Counted from the stretch's first letter, positions 43,991 to 56,546 are shown. The stretch: DNA of 64,000 bases from Buddleja alternifolia (GCA_019426215.1 CM033397.1:24430480-24494479); one strand, 5' to 3'. Notes: generated by a model from the sequence alone, not told the origin. Made by a program: numbers and translations.

Positions 43991-46900
43991 TAGTGCCAAT
44001 TGCCCATGTACTTGAGGTCCATTCTCCCTAGATGTCCTTCAAATACTTTTTGGCTTAAGGATTTGGCGAGCGGGTCCGCCACATTGTCTGCAAAGTCCAC
44101 ACGTTCCACTCGAACGTCGCCTCTCCCAATGATTACCCTGATCAAGTGGTATCGCGTCTGTATGTGCTTGGACTTCTGATGAGACCTTGGCTCCTTTGCT
44201 TGTGCAATATCCTCGTTGTTATCACAGTACAAAGGTACTGCGTCTACAAAGGATGGAACTACACCCAATTCTTGGATAAAGTTCCTTATCCAAACACCTT
44301 CCTTCGTAGCCTCTAAAGCCGCGATATATTCTGCTTTAGTGGTTGAGTCTGCCACAGTTGCTTGCTTGGAACTTTTGCAGCAGATGGCTCCTCGATTGAG
44401 CAGATACACAAATCCCGAGACCGACTTCGAGTCGTCAACATCTGTTTGGAAACTCGAATCGGTGTATCCCTCTAACTCTAATTTTCCACGTCCGTATATC
44501 AAAAACATGTTCTTAGTCCTGTTAAGGTACTTAAGGATTGCTTTTGCTGCATTCCAATGCTTCTCACCGGGATTAGTCTGATAATGGCTGCACACACTCA
44601 ATGCGTACGCCACATCTGGTCTTGTACACATCATCGCGTACATTATGCTACCTATTGCCGAGGCATAATGTATTTGGGACATTCTTACTCTTTCTTGTCG
44701 AATCTTAGTAGACATCGACTTGGAAAATGTAATCCCATGTCCCATTGGCAAGAATCCTCTCTTGGATTCTTCCATCTTAAATCTCTTAAGTACGCGATCG
44801 ATATATGTGGATTGGGAGAGTCCCAGCAGCCTACTCGATCTCTCTCAGTATATCTTCATACCAAGTACGTAGGATGCCTCTCCCATATCCTTCATGGAAA
44901 ATTGTTTAGAGAGCCATACTTTAGTCGAAATACATTATGAGAAACGTAACCACACTCCCACTAACCTTCTTGTACACACAAGCCTCTTTAACGTTTTGCA
45001 CATATCCATACTCTTGTATGACAGTGTCAAACTGTTTATTCCAGCTTCGGGAAGCCTGCTTTAATCCATAAATGGACTTTTGGAGCTTACACACTTTGTG
45101 TTCGCTCATTTCGGATGTAAAGCCATCTGGTTGTTGTATGTATATCTTTTCCTCAATCTCTCCATTGAGGAATGCAGTCTTTACATCCATCTGCTAAATC
45201 TCAAAATCGAGAAATGCAGATATAGCAAGCAAAATCCTAATGGATTTCAGCATTGCCACTGGCGAGAAAGTTTCCTCATAGTCAATGCCTTGCCTCTGAG
45301 TGAATCCTTTTGCCACAAGGTGTGCTTTATAGGTTGCCACCTCTCCATCGACTCCAAGCTTCCGCTTATAGAACCACTTACATCTAATGGGTTTCACGCC
45401 CTCTGGTGGGTCCACCGAGGTCCATACCTTGTTGGAGTCCATTTCAGACTTCATGGCTTCTAGCCATTTTCCTGAATCAATGTCAGACATTACTTCCTTA
45501 TAACTCTTTGGGTCAGCGTCTAAGGGAGGTTCATCTGAGTTCTTTTCTTCCAACAGGCCAAGCCATCTTTTAGGTGACTTTGGAACTCTTTCAGATCTCC
45601 TCAAGGGTTGAGTGTTTTCAGTAGGTGTATCAGAATTAGCTTCATTGGTGTCGGGTGGGTTATTTTGTATTTCTTGATTCGAATCACTTTGATTCATCTC
45701 ATCATGTTCTACAGCCTCGCCTTTCCTATCCAAAAGGAATCATTTTTCTAGGAAATTGGCATTTCTTGAAATAGTCACTTTTTGTTCCACAGGGTTGTAG
45801 AAGTAGTATCCAATAGTTTCCTTTGGATACTTTACAAAATAACACAAAGAGGATTTGGGATCCAATTTGTCTCCCACTAAATGCTTTACATAAGCGGGGC
45901 ATCCTCATATTCTCAAGTGAGCATATGAGCGTGACTTTTCACACGAAGTTTCATATGGGGTCTTGGGCACAGCCTTGGACAACGCCCTATTCAACAGATA
46001 GGTTGTCGTTTGAAGCGCATAGCCCCACGTGGACTTAGGAATTTCAGTGAAACTCATCATGGATCGAACCATATCCAACAATGTTCGATTTCTTCGCTCG
46101 GCTACCCCATTATGTTGAGGCGTGCCTGGCGGAGTCCACTGTGAGAGAATCCCATTCTCTTTAAGATAATCAATGAACTCAAAAGATAAGTATTCTCCTC
46201 CCCGATCAGATCGAAGAGCTTTAATACTTTTTCCAAGTTGCTTCTCTACCTCATATCTAAACTCCTTGAATTTCTCAAAGGATTCAGATTTATATCTCAT
46301 CAGATATACGTAACCATAGAGCGAGTGATCGTCGGTAAAGGTTATGAAGTAGCTAAACCTTCCTCGAGCATTTATGCTCATAGGGCCGCACGCATCCGTA
46401 TGGATCAAATCCAATGGACTTGTGGCTCATTCCGCTTTACCCGAAAATGACAACTTGGTCATTTTCCATTTGAGACACGATTCACAAGTTGTCAATTCAT
46501 CTAAGTTTTGGAGACCTAAATGAGTTGCCAAGCTTCGAATTCTTTCTTTAGAGATATGACCTAGTCTCTCAGGCCACGTTAGTGCGTCTGTTTGATTATC
46601 AAGTTTACATTTATTTCTTTGTTGAATATTGAGATTAAAAATTGTTGGGAAAACAGTGTAAACTCCATCTTGCAATTTTGATTCCATAATAAGAGACGAT
46701 TCATAAGATAAAAACAATGTTTTATTATGAATCTCAAAACAATAACCCTCTCGATCCAAAACTTGAATCGAGATAATGTTTCTTATTGTTTCAGGAACAA
46801 AATAAACAGAATTTAATACTAAATTTCTATCTACTATCCCTAAGTAGATCGTCCCCATAGCTTTGGCAGGAACCTGTGCTCCATTTCCCATCCGTAAGGT

Positions 46901-47810
46901 CATGTCTCCTCTACTTAGCTCCTTGATTTTTGTCATCTATTGCAAGTTATTGCAGATATGAACTCCACATCCAGTGTCTAGAATCCAAGAAGAATTGTTA
47001 ATTGAAAAGTTAACTTCAACAAAGAACGTACCTTGAGCCTGTGGCTCTTTGCAGTTCCTTTGCCAGTGCCCAGTCTTCCCACATTTGAAGCACTTATCCG
47101 ATTTGGCCTTTTTCACCTTCTTAACACCATTAGTACTTTTCAGTTTCTTAGTCTTATTCTTCTTCTTGTTACCCTTCTTAGGTTTGGAAGATGAATTCAT
47201 GAGAAGCTCCGGCTTGTCCTTTTTGATGGTGCTCTCAGCACTTGTCAAAATGTTCAACAACTCATTTAATGAGGCATTTAAGTTGTTCATGTTGAAGTTG
47301 ATGACGAATTGGTCATAAGACCTTGGGAGAGACTGAAGGACTAGATCGACGCAAAGGTCTCCATAAAGTACCACGTCCAAATCGTTCATCTTGTGAATTA
47401 ATTGAATCATTTTAAGGACGTGATCACTGACAGACCCACCTTCGCTCATCCTTGCTCCATACAGTTGCTTCGAGATAGCATACCTCTCTCTCCTTGTTCT
47501 AGTACCGTACAACTCTTCAAGGCGATTGACAATATCCTTTGCCAATATCGTATTCTCATGTTGCTTTTGCAACTGATTCGACACTGTAGTCATGATATGG
47601 CATCTCGCTTGGATATTGTCATCCGACCAAAGCTTAACGTACTCTCTATCCTCATCAGTGCTATCAGGAGTTATTCCCGGTTGTTCAGTCGTCAGAATGT
47701 AGTCCTTCTTTTCATATTGTAGAACAATCTTAAGGTTTCTTAGCCAATCAGGAAAGTTGGGGCTGGTCATTGTTTGTTTCGAGAATTGTATAAAGTGGAT
47801 TTTTAGCCAT
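43990..47810 (-). pseudogene. Copia-E gag-pol polyprotein
   Basis: Gag ATG at 47810, with a frameshift near 47765-47775. Gag core (DLVLQSLPRSYDQFVINFNM), zinc knuckle CFKCGKTGHWQRNC, protease WILDTGCGVHIC, GAG-pre-integrase (CESCLKWKM), integrase core (LIHTDACGPM, LRSDRGGEYLS, QHNGVAERRNRTL), RT (CKWFYKRKLG, QMDVKTAFLNGE) and RNase H (DSTTKAEYIAAL, YCDNNEDIAQAKEP). Stops at 46937 (TAG), 46427 (TGA, CGA type), 45905 and ~45735 (TGA) and 45191 (TAG, TGG type) keep the frame otherwise. Near 44920 a deletion removes the second Asp of the YxDD catalytic box and about 20 following residues. Dead copy. Confidence 0.9.
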
Positions 47811-49480
47811 TTTGTGTTATCTACAAAATGCACGAGGCAGACGATAAGTAACGGATTTTCAAATAAATTTCTTATACAATTTGGTCTTTAATTGTACAAG
47901 TCTCCCACTATTTTTCAAATCCCACGACCCTCTTAGTGTGATTAGAAGAATAGTTAATTCTTTAGTGGACTTGAGATCTATCCAAACTTCATCGTATGCC
48001 CCATTTTCTGAGCTAATAAATGACTAGTTCGAATATTAGCTTACCGGAACTTCTATCTTCCTTGATAGTTCTCAAGATCTTTTTCTTCATCTTTTGCATG
48101 TGCCCCATTTTTTGAACTAACACATGGTAGTTGATGTTAGGCTCAACCCATCAAATATCCCATGGTCAATCATCAATTCTATTACCCCCATTTTCTTAGC
48201 TAAGTAATGAAACCAATGATCCCACGGGGCATCATATGCTTAGTATTGCTCACAGCCTTTCTTAGGTTCAACCCACCCCATTTTCTGAGCAAATGGATTT
48301 GAACTTCAGCGGCATATCACGTGGCAATTACTTATGATGGAAGGAATGGAAATAGAACTCCAATTCTATTCCCACATTAGCCTAATATGTTTTAAGGAGG
48401 GAATTACATTGCATACATATATGTCTCATCAGTATAACAATTATCTTGTTTAGTTATCTATCCTATGCATGCATTTCACAACACATCGCATATCGTATCG
48501 GAAAGATAAATAAACATCCCATAAAGCGGTAAATCGAGGATGAACTACCTCGAGCCCTAACCTACTAACCCACTGAGCCAAAGTGGGCTAGGACATTCTA
48601 GAAAGTAAAAAACAACTAGACTATTACAATGGATTCCGCCACAGCATACAAGTCTTCAAGTCTTAGCTTCGTCTTCTCGCTCCATCTTCAATTACATAGT
48701 TTATCATCTACTACTAATCTACTTGACAGAAAAGTAAAAGCCAAATCGACTATTTCTACAACTCTAGAATATTACGTACAATGAAAACCAAAAACATAGA
48801 CTAGGCTCGTGGCTCATCCCCATCACATAAACATGCTAAGCAACAAACATATATATATGGGATATCCAAAATTTACTCATCCGTCGTCTAAGCAAAATTG
48901 CAAATTTCATCGGGATAAATTGATTTCCTATTTCCAAAACCCTTTCAGAAATAATAAGTTTTAAACAATCAACTGGGGTCAGGTTCTTGGGTTACCCGAC
49001 CTTTCGGCATCAAAATTGAGAAAAAAAAATTCGATCCGATTCTGCCGACCACGCCTGGGCATGATCAAACCCGCGCCTGGGCATAGGAGATTGCACCTGT
49101 AGCTGTACGGGATTTCTCCACTTTTCATCCATGAGTGATTCGTTCAGTCAATGATGGACGAATTCGATCCCACGTCGGGCCAGGTATAATCACTCGATAA
49201 TTGAGCCTTCGGCCCGATCATCTCGCGACGCCCTACCACCGGTGATTCCAAAATCATGCTTCACCATCTAAATAAATCCACCCACACCCAAGATTCATTC
49301 TTTTCAATTGAATTTTTCAAAACCAAAATTGTTTTTCACAAAAAACATTATAACAATCAAATATATCCCAATCGAAAAATCAATTATTCTAAACAACAGA
49401 TATATTGTTAACATGAACCAATTTAGATACGCATAAATAAACATGCTTAACACATAATATAGCTAATCGAGCATACCATG
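47811..49480 (-). other. Copia-E untranslated leader
   Basis: About 1.67 kb between PBS and gag. GC-rich island 49020-49240 (repeated CGCCTGGGCAT), hairpin array 47990-48304, and TAGTGGGAGAC (minus strand) at 47900-47910. No supported ORF. Confidence 0.75.
47990..48304 (-). other. Array of four repeated loop motifs with stems, Copia-E leader
   Basis: Minus-strand loop motif GCTCAGAAAATGGGG occurs four times (plus coordinates about 48275-48290, 48187-48200, 48103-48117, 48000-48013). Stems on plus: GTTCAA 48266-48271 with TTGAAC 48299-48304; ATTAC 48181-48185 with GTAAT 48204-48208, extended by ATCAT/ATGAT; CATGTG 48097-48102 with CACATG 48121-48126. The fourth stem is weak. Confidence 0.68.
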
Positions 49481-49492
49481 GCTCTGATACCA
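49481..49492 (-). other. Primer-binding site of Copia-E
   Basis: Minus strand TGGTATCAGAGC, one base from the 5' LTR. Confidence 0.92.
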
Positions 49493-49493
49493 C

Positions 49494-51597
49494 TGTTGGG
49501 ATGGGTTCTATTCCCCGGGTGGCTCGTGGCAGCGGAATTTAAAATTTAAACGTACAACCACCCGAAACAGGAATAATGGTGTGCTCGATTATGCTATAAA
49601 GAAGGTTACAAGAATTTTTACCTTTCGATTAAATTCTCACAGCAACCAATTTGATCTTTTCAATTCTGTGGTCCAATTCCACACGATTCCTTGGAGGAAA
49701 TCGCCCGTCAATAGTATCTCCGGTATTACTGCTCCAAACGTCGCACCTCTAAGATGTATCCACACCTCGTTCAAGTCACCACCTACTTTGTTATTGGTGC
49801 TAGCCAACGAAATAGATCTAAGTCTACAACCTAGGCTTGATTATGTGAAGGGATGAAATATGTGAATCATTAAGTTCAACACATGAACAAAATGATGTCT
49901 TGTTGGAACAAGGGAAAGGGGCGATTTTTGGCTTAAGGATGACAAGAATATTCTCTCTTAATTTTCCAGCTGGGGGTTCAAATTTTTCCTCTCAAGAAAA
50001 CTTAGGGTTTTTATTCTTGCAATCACATATATATAGAATAGGAGCACTAGAGTCCCTATTCAATTGCAAGACTTGGAGAAGAAGAAAACCCTTTTCTTCT
50101 TCACCAAGAATTCGACCCCCTAATCCTTTTGGGCTTAAAAATCGGCCACCCTCTTTTATTGGAGTCCAAGAATTAATTCTTGACTCCATATTTAATTATG
50201 GGCTAAACCACATCAATTAAATATTCTCATATAATTAAAACCCGTTTAATTATATTCACTTATTCCAATTGACTTATTTATTTAACTTGAGCCAAGCCCA
50301 ACTAAATAAAATACTTGGACTCTTCTAGGTCCATTAATTTAATTAATTCTACATGATTAATTAAAATAGTCGAATTAATTGAATCATCTCAATTAATTCA
50401 TATTCCACATTAGGAAAGGACTAGACTATCCTAATTTCTTCAACTTTCTCAAATTGATTAATCACATCATTTAAGCAGTGACTCTCACGAGTTAAGTGTG
50501 TGACCCCTGAGGCTCGTCTACTATCTAGTAGTAAGTACACTTTCCCAAAGTGCTAGTGTGCTTTCGTAAAATAGAAAGCACTAGATTAAATCATTCCTTT
50601 GATTCAATCAAGCCTCGAATTAATCACCATATTAATTCTCGGCACTTACAAATCGTGGTTACTATCTAGCAACGGGTGACGAAGACCAAGACAAAGACGA
50701 AGATAAAGATACGCCTTTCGTGATCTTGATCCTTGTATAAGTAAGATCCCTCCATCTAATCTTCCGATTGAATCTAGAGCAGTGGCTTAGGTCGAAGCTC
50801 TATTAATTCAATAACTGTGTTTGCCAAATACGGCGAGATCGAATTTCGACTATCCAAACGAGGAAACCCTATGCCTCTTTAGCTATCATACTTCGGACGA
50901 AGATTCCTAAAGTCGATTCACTATGTAAAGATTGGAGATTCACTGACAAGTCTAATGTAAGAGGTAGATCTCATCTTGATTCTCACGTGCCTTCATACAC
51001 AATTAGCCCATGTTTGATTTTGCCCATTTGCGATCATCTAAGTAATCATGTAACAAACCAAGACATGTTCATTTGTGTACAAGACATCCAATGGAACCTC
51101 AGGTTCTAAGGATTACTCTTATACTACAAAACCACTGGAAGTTCTAGATTCGACTGGTATTCCATTTAATGGAACTTCCATGGGGTTTTTCAGTATACCT
51201 ATTCCCATAATAGGAACCCTCATATATGCATAGGCTTTCACCGTGCCAATATCTATGGAACGAGATACACTCTATCAAGAGTATGCATCATATAAGCAAG
51301 TATTTTGGGTCTCACTGATATCCCTTCATCTTGACGAGCTGATTCACGACTTGGAACATATGTTTTAAGGATTACAGCGTTGGAGACATATTCCATCATT
51401 GCCATTCCCGATGCGCAATGATGTCCCATAGCTATGTGTGATCCTTCAGGACTTTATTCTAAGTTAAGACAAAGCTATATACACGAATAAATAATGCCAA
51501 AAGATTAACTTTATTTATATGAAAAAGATCGTTCAGCTAGAGTTATTATTACATTGAATGGCACCCTAAATTGGTGCGTCGGGCATAAACTCTAACA
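49494..51597 (-). repeat. 5' LTR of Copia-E
   Basis: 2104 bp; plus strand starts TGTTGGGATGGG and ends AACTCTAACA, followed by GTACC. Confidence 0.92.
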
Positions 51598-51602
51598 GTA
51601 CC

Positions 51603-52812
51603 GGCAATATGGGAAGATGAAAGTGTTTGAATTTCCTACATGGACTGGGTCTGTGATGATCATCGAGCTAGAGGATACATGTTGAGCTCAATGTACAGTG
51701 AGTTGCAAAGCTCACATGAAAGGATGGAGAATGCAAGAGACATGCTACTCCATTTGGACTCAATGTTTGGAGAGAATGGTAAAAATGTTCAATATATGAT
51801 ATTGAAAGAACTCTTCAGAACAAGGATGAGGGAACACGACAATGTAGGAGAGCATGTACTGAAGATGATGACATTAATTGAAAAGTTAAAGTCTTTAGAT
51901 TACTACATTGATCTTCACATTCAAGTTGACCTCATTCTACAGTCACTTCTTGATTCCTTTTACTACTTCGTCATGATTTTTGACATGAATGACAATGAGG
52001 GTTCGTTAGCTGGGCTCACAACCAAACTCAATCTCGTTCAAAGACAAATAAAAAGAAATGGAAAAGGGAATACAATTTCCTTTCCCCAAAATATACCATT
52101 GGATGTCTACACGTATGGGAAAGGAAAGGGAAAAATGGAAGAACCTCTCAAAGCACGAAGAGAAATAGAAAGAAAAAAAGGAAAGAGCAAGAAGCTTAAA
52201 GAAGTGCTAAAAGAATCGAGTAGGTGTCTTTTCTGTGGTGAGCTTGGCCACTAGAGAAGGGACTGTCCTAGTCGAGGCAATACACAAGGTATGGAATTTT
52301 TTATTTTGGAAACAAATTGTTCTTTGATTGTTTTTCCACTTCGTGGATACTTGATTCTGAAGCTAGTGCTCATGTTTGTGTAATGAATCAAGATCTGCAG
52401 CGAAGTAGGAAGCTGGAGCATGGGAAGGTGCTGATCAGTGTTGGCAGCGGGCAGAGTGTTGCGGCTTCTCACATTGGATCAACTTCTTTATTTTTTTCAT
52501 CTGGACATGTTTAAAATTTAGTGGATATTTTGGTTTTGCCCAACGGGCTTAAAAGCATTATTTCAATTCCTGTATTGGTTAGGAACAATTATGTTTTTAA
52601 TTTAATTGACAGTACTTGCAGCATTTCATTTTATAATAATATTGTTGGCACTGCTACTTTAGTCAATGGCCTCTATCACTTAAACATGAAAAATGAGTGT
52701 GTTGCGAATGTTATCTCAAATGGTAGGCAAGTACTAACTTAAGCTTAAAGTGGCATCTATGAGTAGGTCATGTCGGCGAGAAAAAGATACACAAGATGGA
52801 GAAACATGGGTT
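51603..52812 (+). pseudogene. Copia-C gag, zinc knuckle and protease region
   Basis: Continues the Gag interrupted at 41893: core VDLILQSLLDSFYYFVMIFD, a lysine-rich stretch, zinc knuckle CLFCGELGH followed by a stop (TAG, tryptophan position) and RRDC. The protease region has WILDSEASAHVC, where the expected Gly after DS is Glu. GAG-pre-integrase wording follows (NGLYHLNMKNECVANVI) until Copia-B begins at 52818. Several stops and frameshifts. Confidence 0.82.
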
Positions 52813-52817
52813 AATAG

Positions 52818-54959
52818 TGAAAGAGTTAGGTGCCCGGTGCGCCATTTGTAGGGCGTAGTAGCTGACTCTTTAAACAGTCTTATACTGTATCTTGTCAAGT
52901 AATTTAATAAATGGCATTTTCTTCTTTATCTTATCATTCTATGCAATTAGATAAAGTCCCCTAGATCACTCTTAACCTATGAGATGTGTTTGGTATCAGG
53001 GATGCCAATCATGGAATACGTCTCTAAGGTTGTGGTCTTAAAGATGTTCCAAGTCATAGAATCATTGAGATTGGGATATCAATGACTCGTAAAGACTTGC
53101 ACGTACAATGCACACTCTTGGAGAGTGTATCCTATTCCATGGATACTGATACGGTGTACATCAGTGCATGTATGTGGGTTCTCGTTGGGATCGAGTAAAC
53201 TGAACAACCCCGCCGAGATTCCATATTGGAGTCAATGTCGAATTTGGAATCTCCTCGGTTACGTAGGCATAAGATTGGTCCTCATGACTTGAGGCACCAT
53301 TGGTCGTCTCGTGCATCGCCCACTGTACTTAGATTTGTCACACGATTCCAGGTGAGTCATAAAGTGGGGCATATTGGGTCCAGTCTGGTTATGTACGGAG
53401 GCGCGTGAGTGCCAAGAAAGAATCCGTCACTGATCATTAGCATCGGCGCATATCCTATGTACTTCACAGTGTATTGACCATGGGAACCTCCGGCCGGAGT
53501 AGTATCAATAAGGAGGAGCAGTGTTTCCTCGCTTGATTGATAAATTGGTCAATGTCACTTAGATCGATATACATAGAATCGAGTTACTGGGATTTCGACT
53601 GACATCCAAGTCCTAGATTCGATCGGGATATTTGATGGAAGGATTTTACTTATGCGAAAATCGTAATGCGGAAAGGTCACCTAATAATCGTTCATGGCTA
53701 GGTCTTCTTGGCGCGTGGCTAGTACTAACCTTGATTTGTAGGAACCATGAATTAATCGGTAATTAATTCTTGGTCGGATTAAAATACTTGGAGTAATTAA
53801 ATCTAGCAATGAAAATTGCAAAGGCACAACGGGGTTGTGTTCCTACTACTAGTACATGAACGAACCTACAATGGGGTTACACACTTACTCAAGAAAGTTC
53901 AATTGCTATGTGAATATTAATCCGGTTTAGGATTAAAGTGAAATTGATTAATGAGATTAATTAATTAAGTGGAAGACATTTTAATTAGTAGGCTTGGGAA
54001 AATAATTTTTCTATTAATTAATCTTGGAGATTAATCATTAACGGAAATTATTATTATCCGGGAATATATTTAAGCTACTAATTTTACTATTAATTAATCA
54101 TGAAGATTATTTAATTAACAAGTCTTGGAAGACTTGGGAGTCATTTTAATTAAGTTGGACTTAATTAAATGAAGTCACAAGAGTGAAATTCAAAGCTAGT
54201 CAAAGTTTGACTTGTAATGTTTTTTAAATGAAGAAGAAAATGAAAAATATTCTCTTACACATGTGGTGGTAGTTGAGAATGGAATGGTAGGTGAGAATGA
54301 GGTGGTAGGTGAAGAAAAACAAGTCTTCTACTCCACCTAACACCATATGGCCGAAAATTGGTGGCTATAAAAGGAGGTGTTCTTGCTCTCATTTAAAACT
54401 TGATGAAAACTTAAAAAGAAAAAAAAGCTTAGAGCTTAGTTCTTCATCTCTAGATTTTTCTAGCTTCTCTTGTGATTCTTGAAGACTTTCTTCTATAGAA
54501 CTTCTTCTTGAAGATTAGTTGTAAAAGATTATCTTCCATAGATATTTCTTTTAGTAACTCTTCTTGTCTTCCACCTTTCACTACATAGACTCCATTTCCT
54601 TAGAGCATATATCTAGCCAATCTTTTGCTTAAGGTATGAACTTAATTGAGGTGTGTCCTTGTAGAGGCTTCTTGCTTTAGGAGCTTATGGTGGTTTGATT
54701 CGAACCCCTCCATGTTGAGGTGAGGATTCGAAAATGAGAGCCAAAGTTTTTGGTGTGGTTTTCCTTGTGTTGTGGGTTTACACCCTCACTTTAATAAAAC
54801 CCCAAATCTTGTAATCGGTTTAAAACCCCTTTACTCGTATTAGTTTTTTTTGTGCATTACTTTGACCCCCTAGCTTGGGATGCCGGTATATATGTGTTTT
54901 ATATACTTTATTTCTTCCGTTGCGCCGGCATCGCTTGTGGGGGCATACCGATCCTAACA
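52818..54959 (+). repeat. 5' LTR of Copia-B
   Basis: 2142 bp, TGAAAGAGTTAGGTGCCC to CCGATCCTAACA. Contains TATAAAAG at 54366. Confidence 0.94.
54366..54373 (+). promoter_or_regulatory. Probable TATA box of the Copia-B LTR
   Basis: GGCTATAAAAGGAGG, about 590 bp before the LTR end, conserved at 62170-62177 in the 3' LTR. Transcription of the element RNA would start some 30 bp downstream. Confidence 0.7.
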
Positions 54960-54960
54960 G

Positions 54961-54974
54961 TGGTATCAGTGCCC
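54961..54974 (+). other. Primer-binding site of Copia-B
   Basis: TGGTATCAGTGCCC, one base after the LTR; initiator tRNA-Met type with a difference after TCAG. Confidence 0.9.
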
Positions 54975-55177
54975 GGGTTATGCACATTAAAAACTTTGCG
55001 TGTTTTTGCTTTCCGTTTCATGTTGTATTTTAACAGGTTGCTTAAATCTATATGTTACATTTGTTGATTTAATAATAGCTTGGGATTTGTCATCGTTTTT
55101 CTTAAAATCTTGGAGACACTAAAAGGGAAGGTCGAAACCCGGGCAAGGACCGTTGATATTGAACCCAAGCTACGAGA

Positions 55178-55240
55178 CTTTGTGCGCACCCGGCCGAAGG
55201 CTTTGTGCACACCCGGCAGAAGGCTTTGTGCGCATAAAGG
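55178..55240. repeat. 23-bp tandem repeat in the Copia-B leader
   Basis: Units CTTTGTGCGCACCCGG(CCGAAGG) at 55178 and 55201, and a partial third at 55224. Confidence 0.85.
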
Positions 55241-56236
55241 TGTGCTCATTTAGTAGGACTCAATATCGCGAATCATTGCCAACCGTCAAAGGAAACTTGG
55301 CGGGGGTCAAGACGGGGCTGACCATGGCCGATTCCAGCCCTTGGTGGTCTCGACCATGGTCGAGAAACTGTCCAGCAGCTGTTGGACAGTCTGTGCGCTG
55401 CTCGGCGGCGCACGGTGCGTTGCCGGGCAGCGTACTCGGGTGTGCGTATGCACACCATGTGCTTGATGGTTGGACCATCTTGACGTGGTGTGGTACACAC
55501 GACCCGGGCCTTCAAGGACTCCTACCTTTGGCCCATTTCTTGATTTTGGAATCAACTTCCACGCGTTTTTGAGTTATTTAAAAGTTTGGAATTTTTGAAA
55601 ACTAGAAAAACTCGGTTTTTCCTCAAAACGTATAAATCCCAAAGTTATGATTGTTTCAACTATGTGATGGGCTTATGATTAATTAATGCTTTGCATGTCA
55701 TCTTCATACGCTTGATGGTTCATTTGCATAATGGATGGATTGTGGGTCGAGCCTTAGATTATTCAATTGGGTTGTAATTATTATTGGCCTCTATTTCAAT
55801 TTGGTTGTATATTTTATTTTCGCACTTTCTTTTTCATTTTATTGTAATCGAAGATGGAGACGAAGATGATGGACCATTATTGAAGATTATGTATGCCGTT
55901 GGAAGCTTATGTAATAGATAGGGCCTATTTTAATTTAGTACCCTAGATTGCCTTAGATTCACCGGTGGCTCGGGTGGATCGCTTAGGGACCCACAATCAT
56001 CCATATTTGTTTACCGCTTTGTGGATGTCTTATATTATGTTTTCTTATATGCTACTTGGATTGCATGATCACATAATTAAAGATAATCCTTATCTTGATG
56101 AGACCTTGCATGTTGAAACCCCTCGCTTGATTTGTTTCAAGTAAATCCAAGAAATATCAAGTTTATGTGGAAATTGAATGAAGTTCTATTGTTTACGCCT
56201 TCCATCATAAGTGGTAGCATGTGAAATGCCATGAAG

Positions 56237-56546
56237 CTTGGCCCGCCGTCCATGAGTCGTGGGGTGGCGTCAAGTGGATTAGGCTGTGACCACCACTAAG
56301 CATAGAGATGCTCGTGGGATCGATTTGTCTAGGTGTCATCCATGAGTCGTGGGGCACACTAGTCCGGTCGATTGACCATGAATATTTGATGGGCTTGACT
56401 TAACGTTTACTACCATATGGGCTCGTGTTCTCGGGGTATATGGGAAAGACGAGGCAAAATATCTTGAGAACTATATGTCGATATAGAAGGCCGGTAAGCC
56501 TACCATACAGATTTATCATATGGGCTCGTGTTCTCGGGGCATATGA
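56237..56546 (+). other. Array of four stem-loops in the Copia-B leader
   Basis: Loops 1 and 2 share CCATGAGTCGTGGGG (56249, 56339); loops 3 and 4 share GGGCTCGTGTTCTCGGGG (from 56419 and 56522). Stems: SL2 CTAGGTGTC 56329-56337 with GGCACACTAG 56353-56362 (one bulge, one wobble); SL3 CCATAT 56413-56418 with ATATGG 56438-56443; SL4 TCATAT 56516-56521 with ATATGA 56541-56546. SL1 (CTTGGCCCGCC with GGTGGCGTCAAG) is imperfect. Confidence 0.7.

Larger units (their letters stand above)
41899..51597 (-). mobile_element. Copia-E: Ty1/copia retrotransposon inside Copia-C gag
   Basis: 9699 bp, minus strand, flanked by perfect GTACC duplications (41894-41898, 51598-51602). Has 3' LTR 41899-43975, PPT, pol and gag, leader, PBS (49481-49492) and 5' LTR 49494-51597. 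LTRs differ by several percent by eye, with a ~25-bp insertion in the 5' copy near 50925. Coding region inactivated by stops and an RT deletion. Confidence 0.93.

Noticed and set aside
53226..53408. 60-codon frame repeated at 61031-61213
   Set aside because: Both copies are the same segment of the two Copia-B LTRs. Repetition comes from the LTR pair, not from a gene family.
55153..55572. 139-codon plus-strand frame and overlapping minus-strand frames in the Copia-B leader
   Set aside because: They lie in the GC-rich island, overlap each other on both strands and share no motif with a known family. GC-rich DNA simply has fewer stops.
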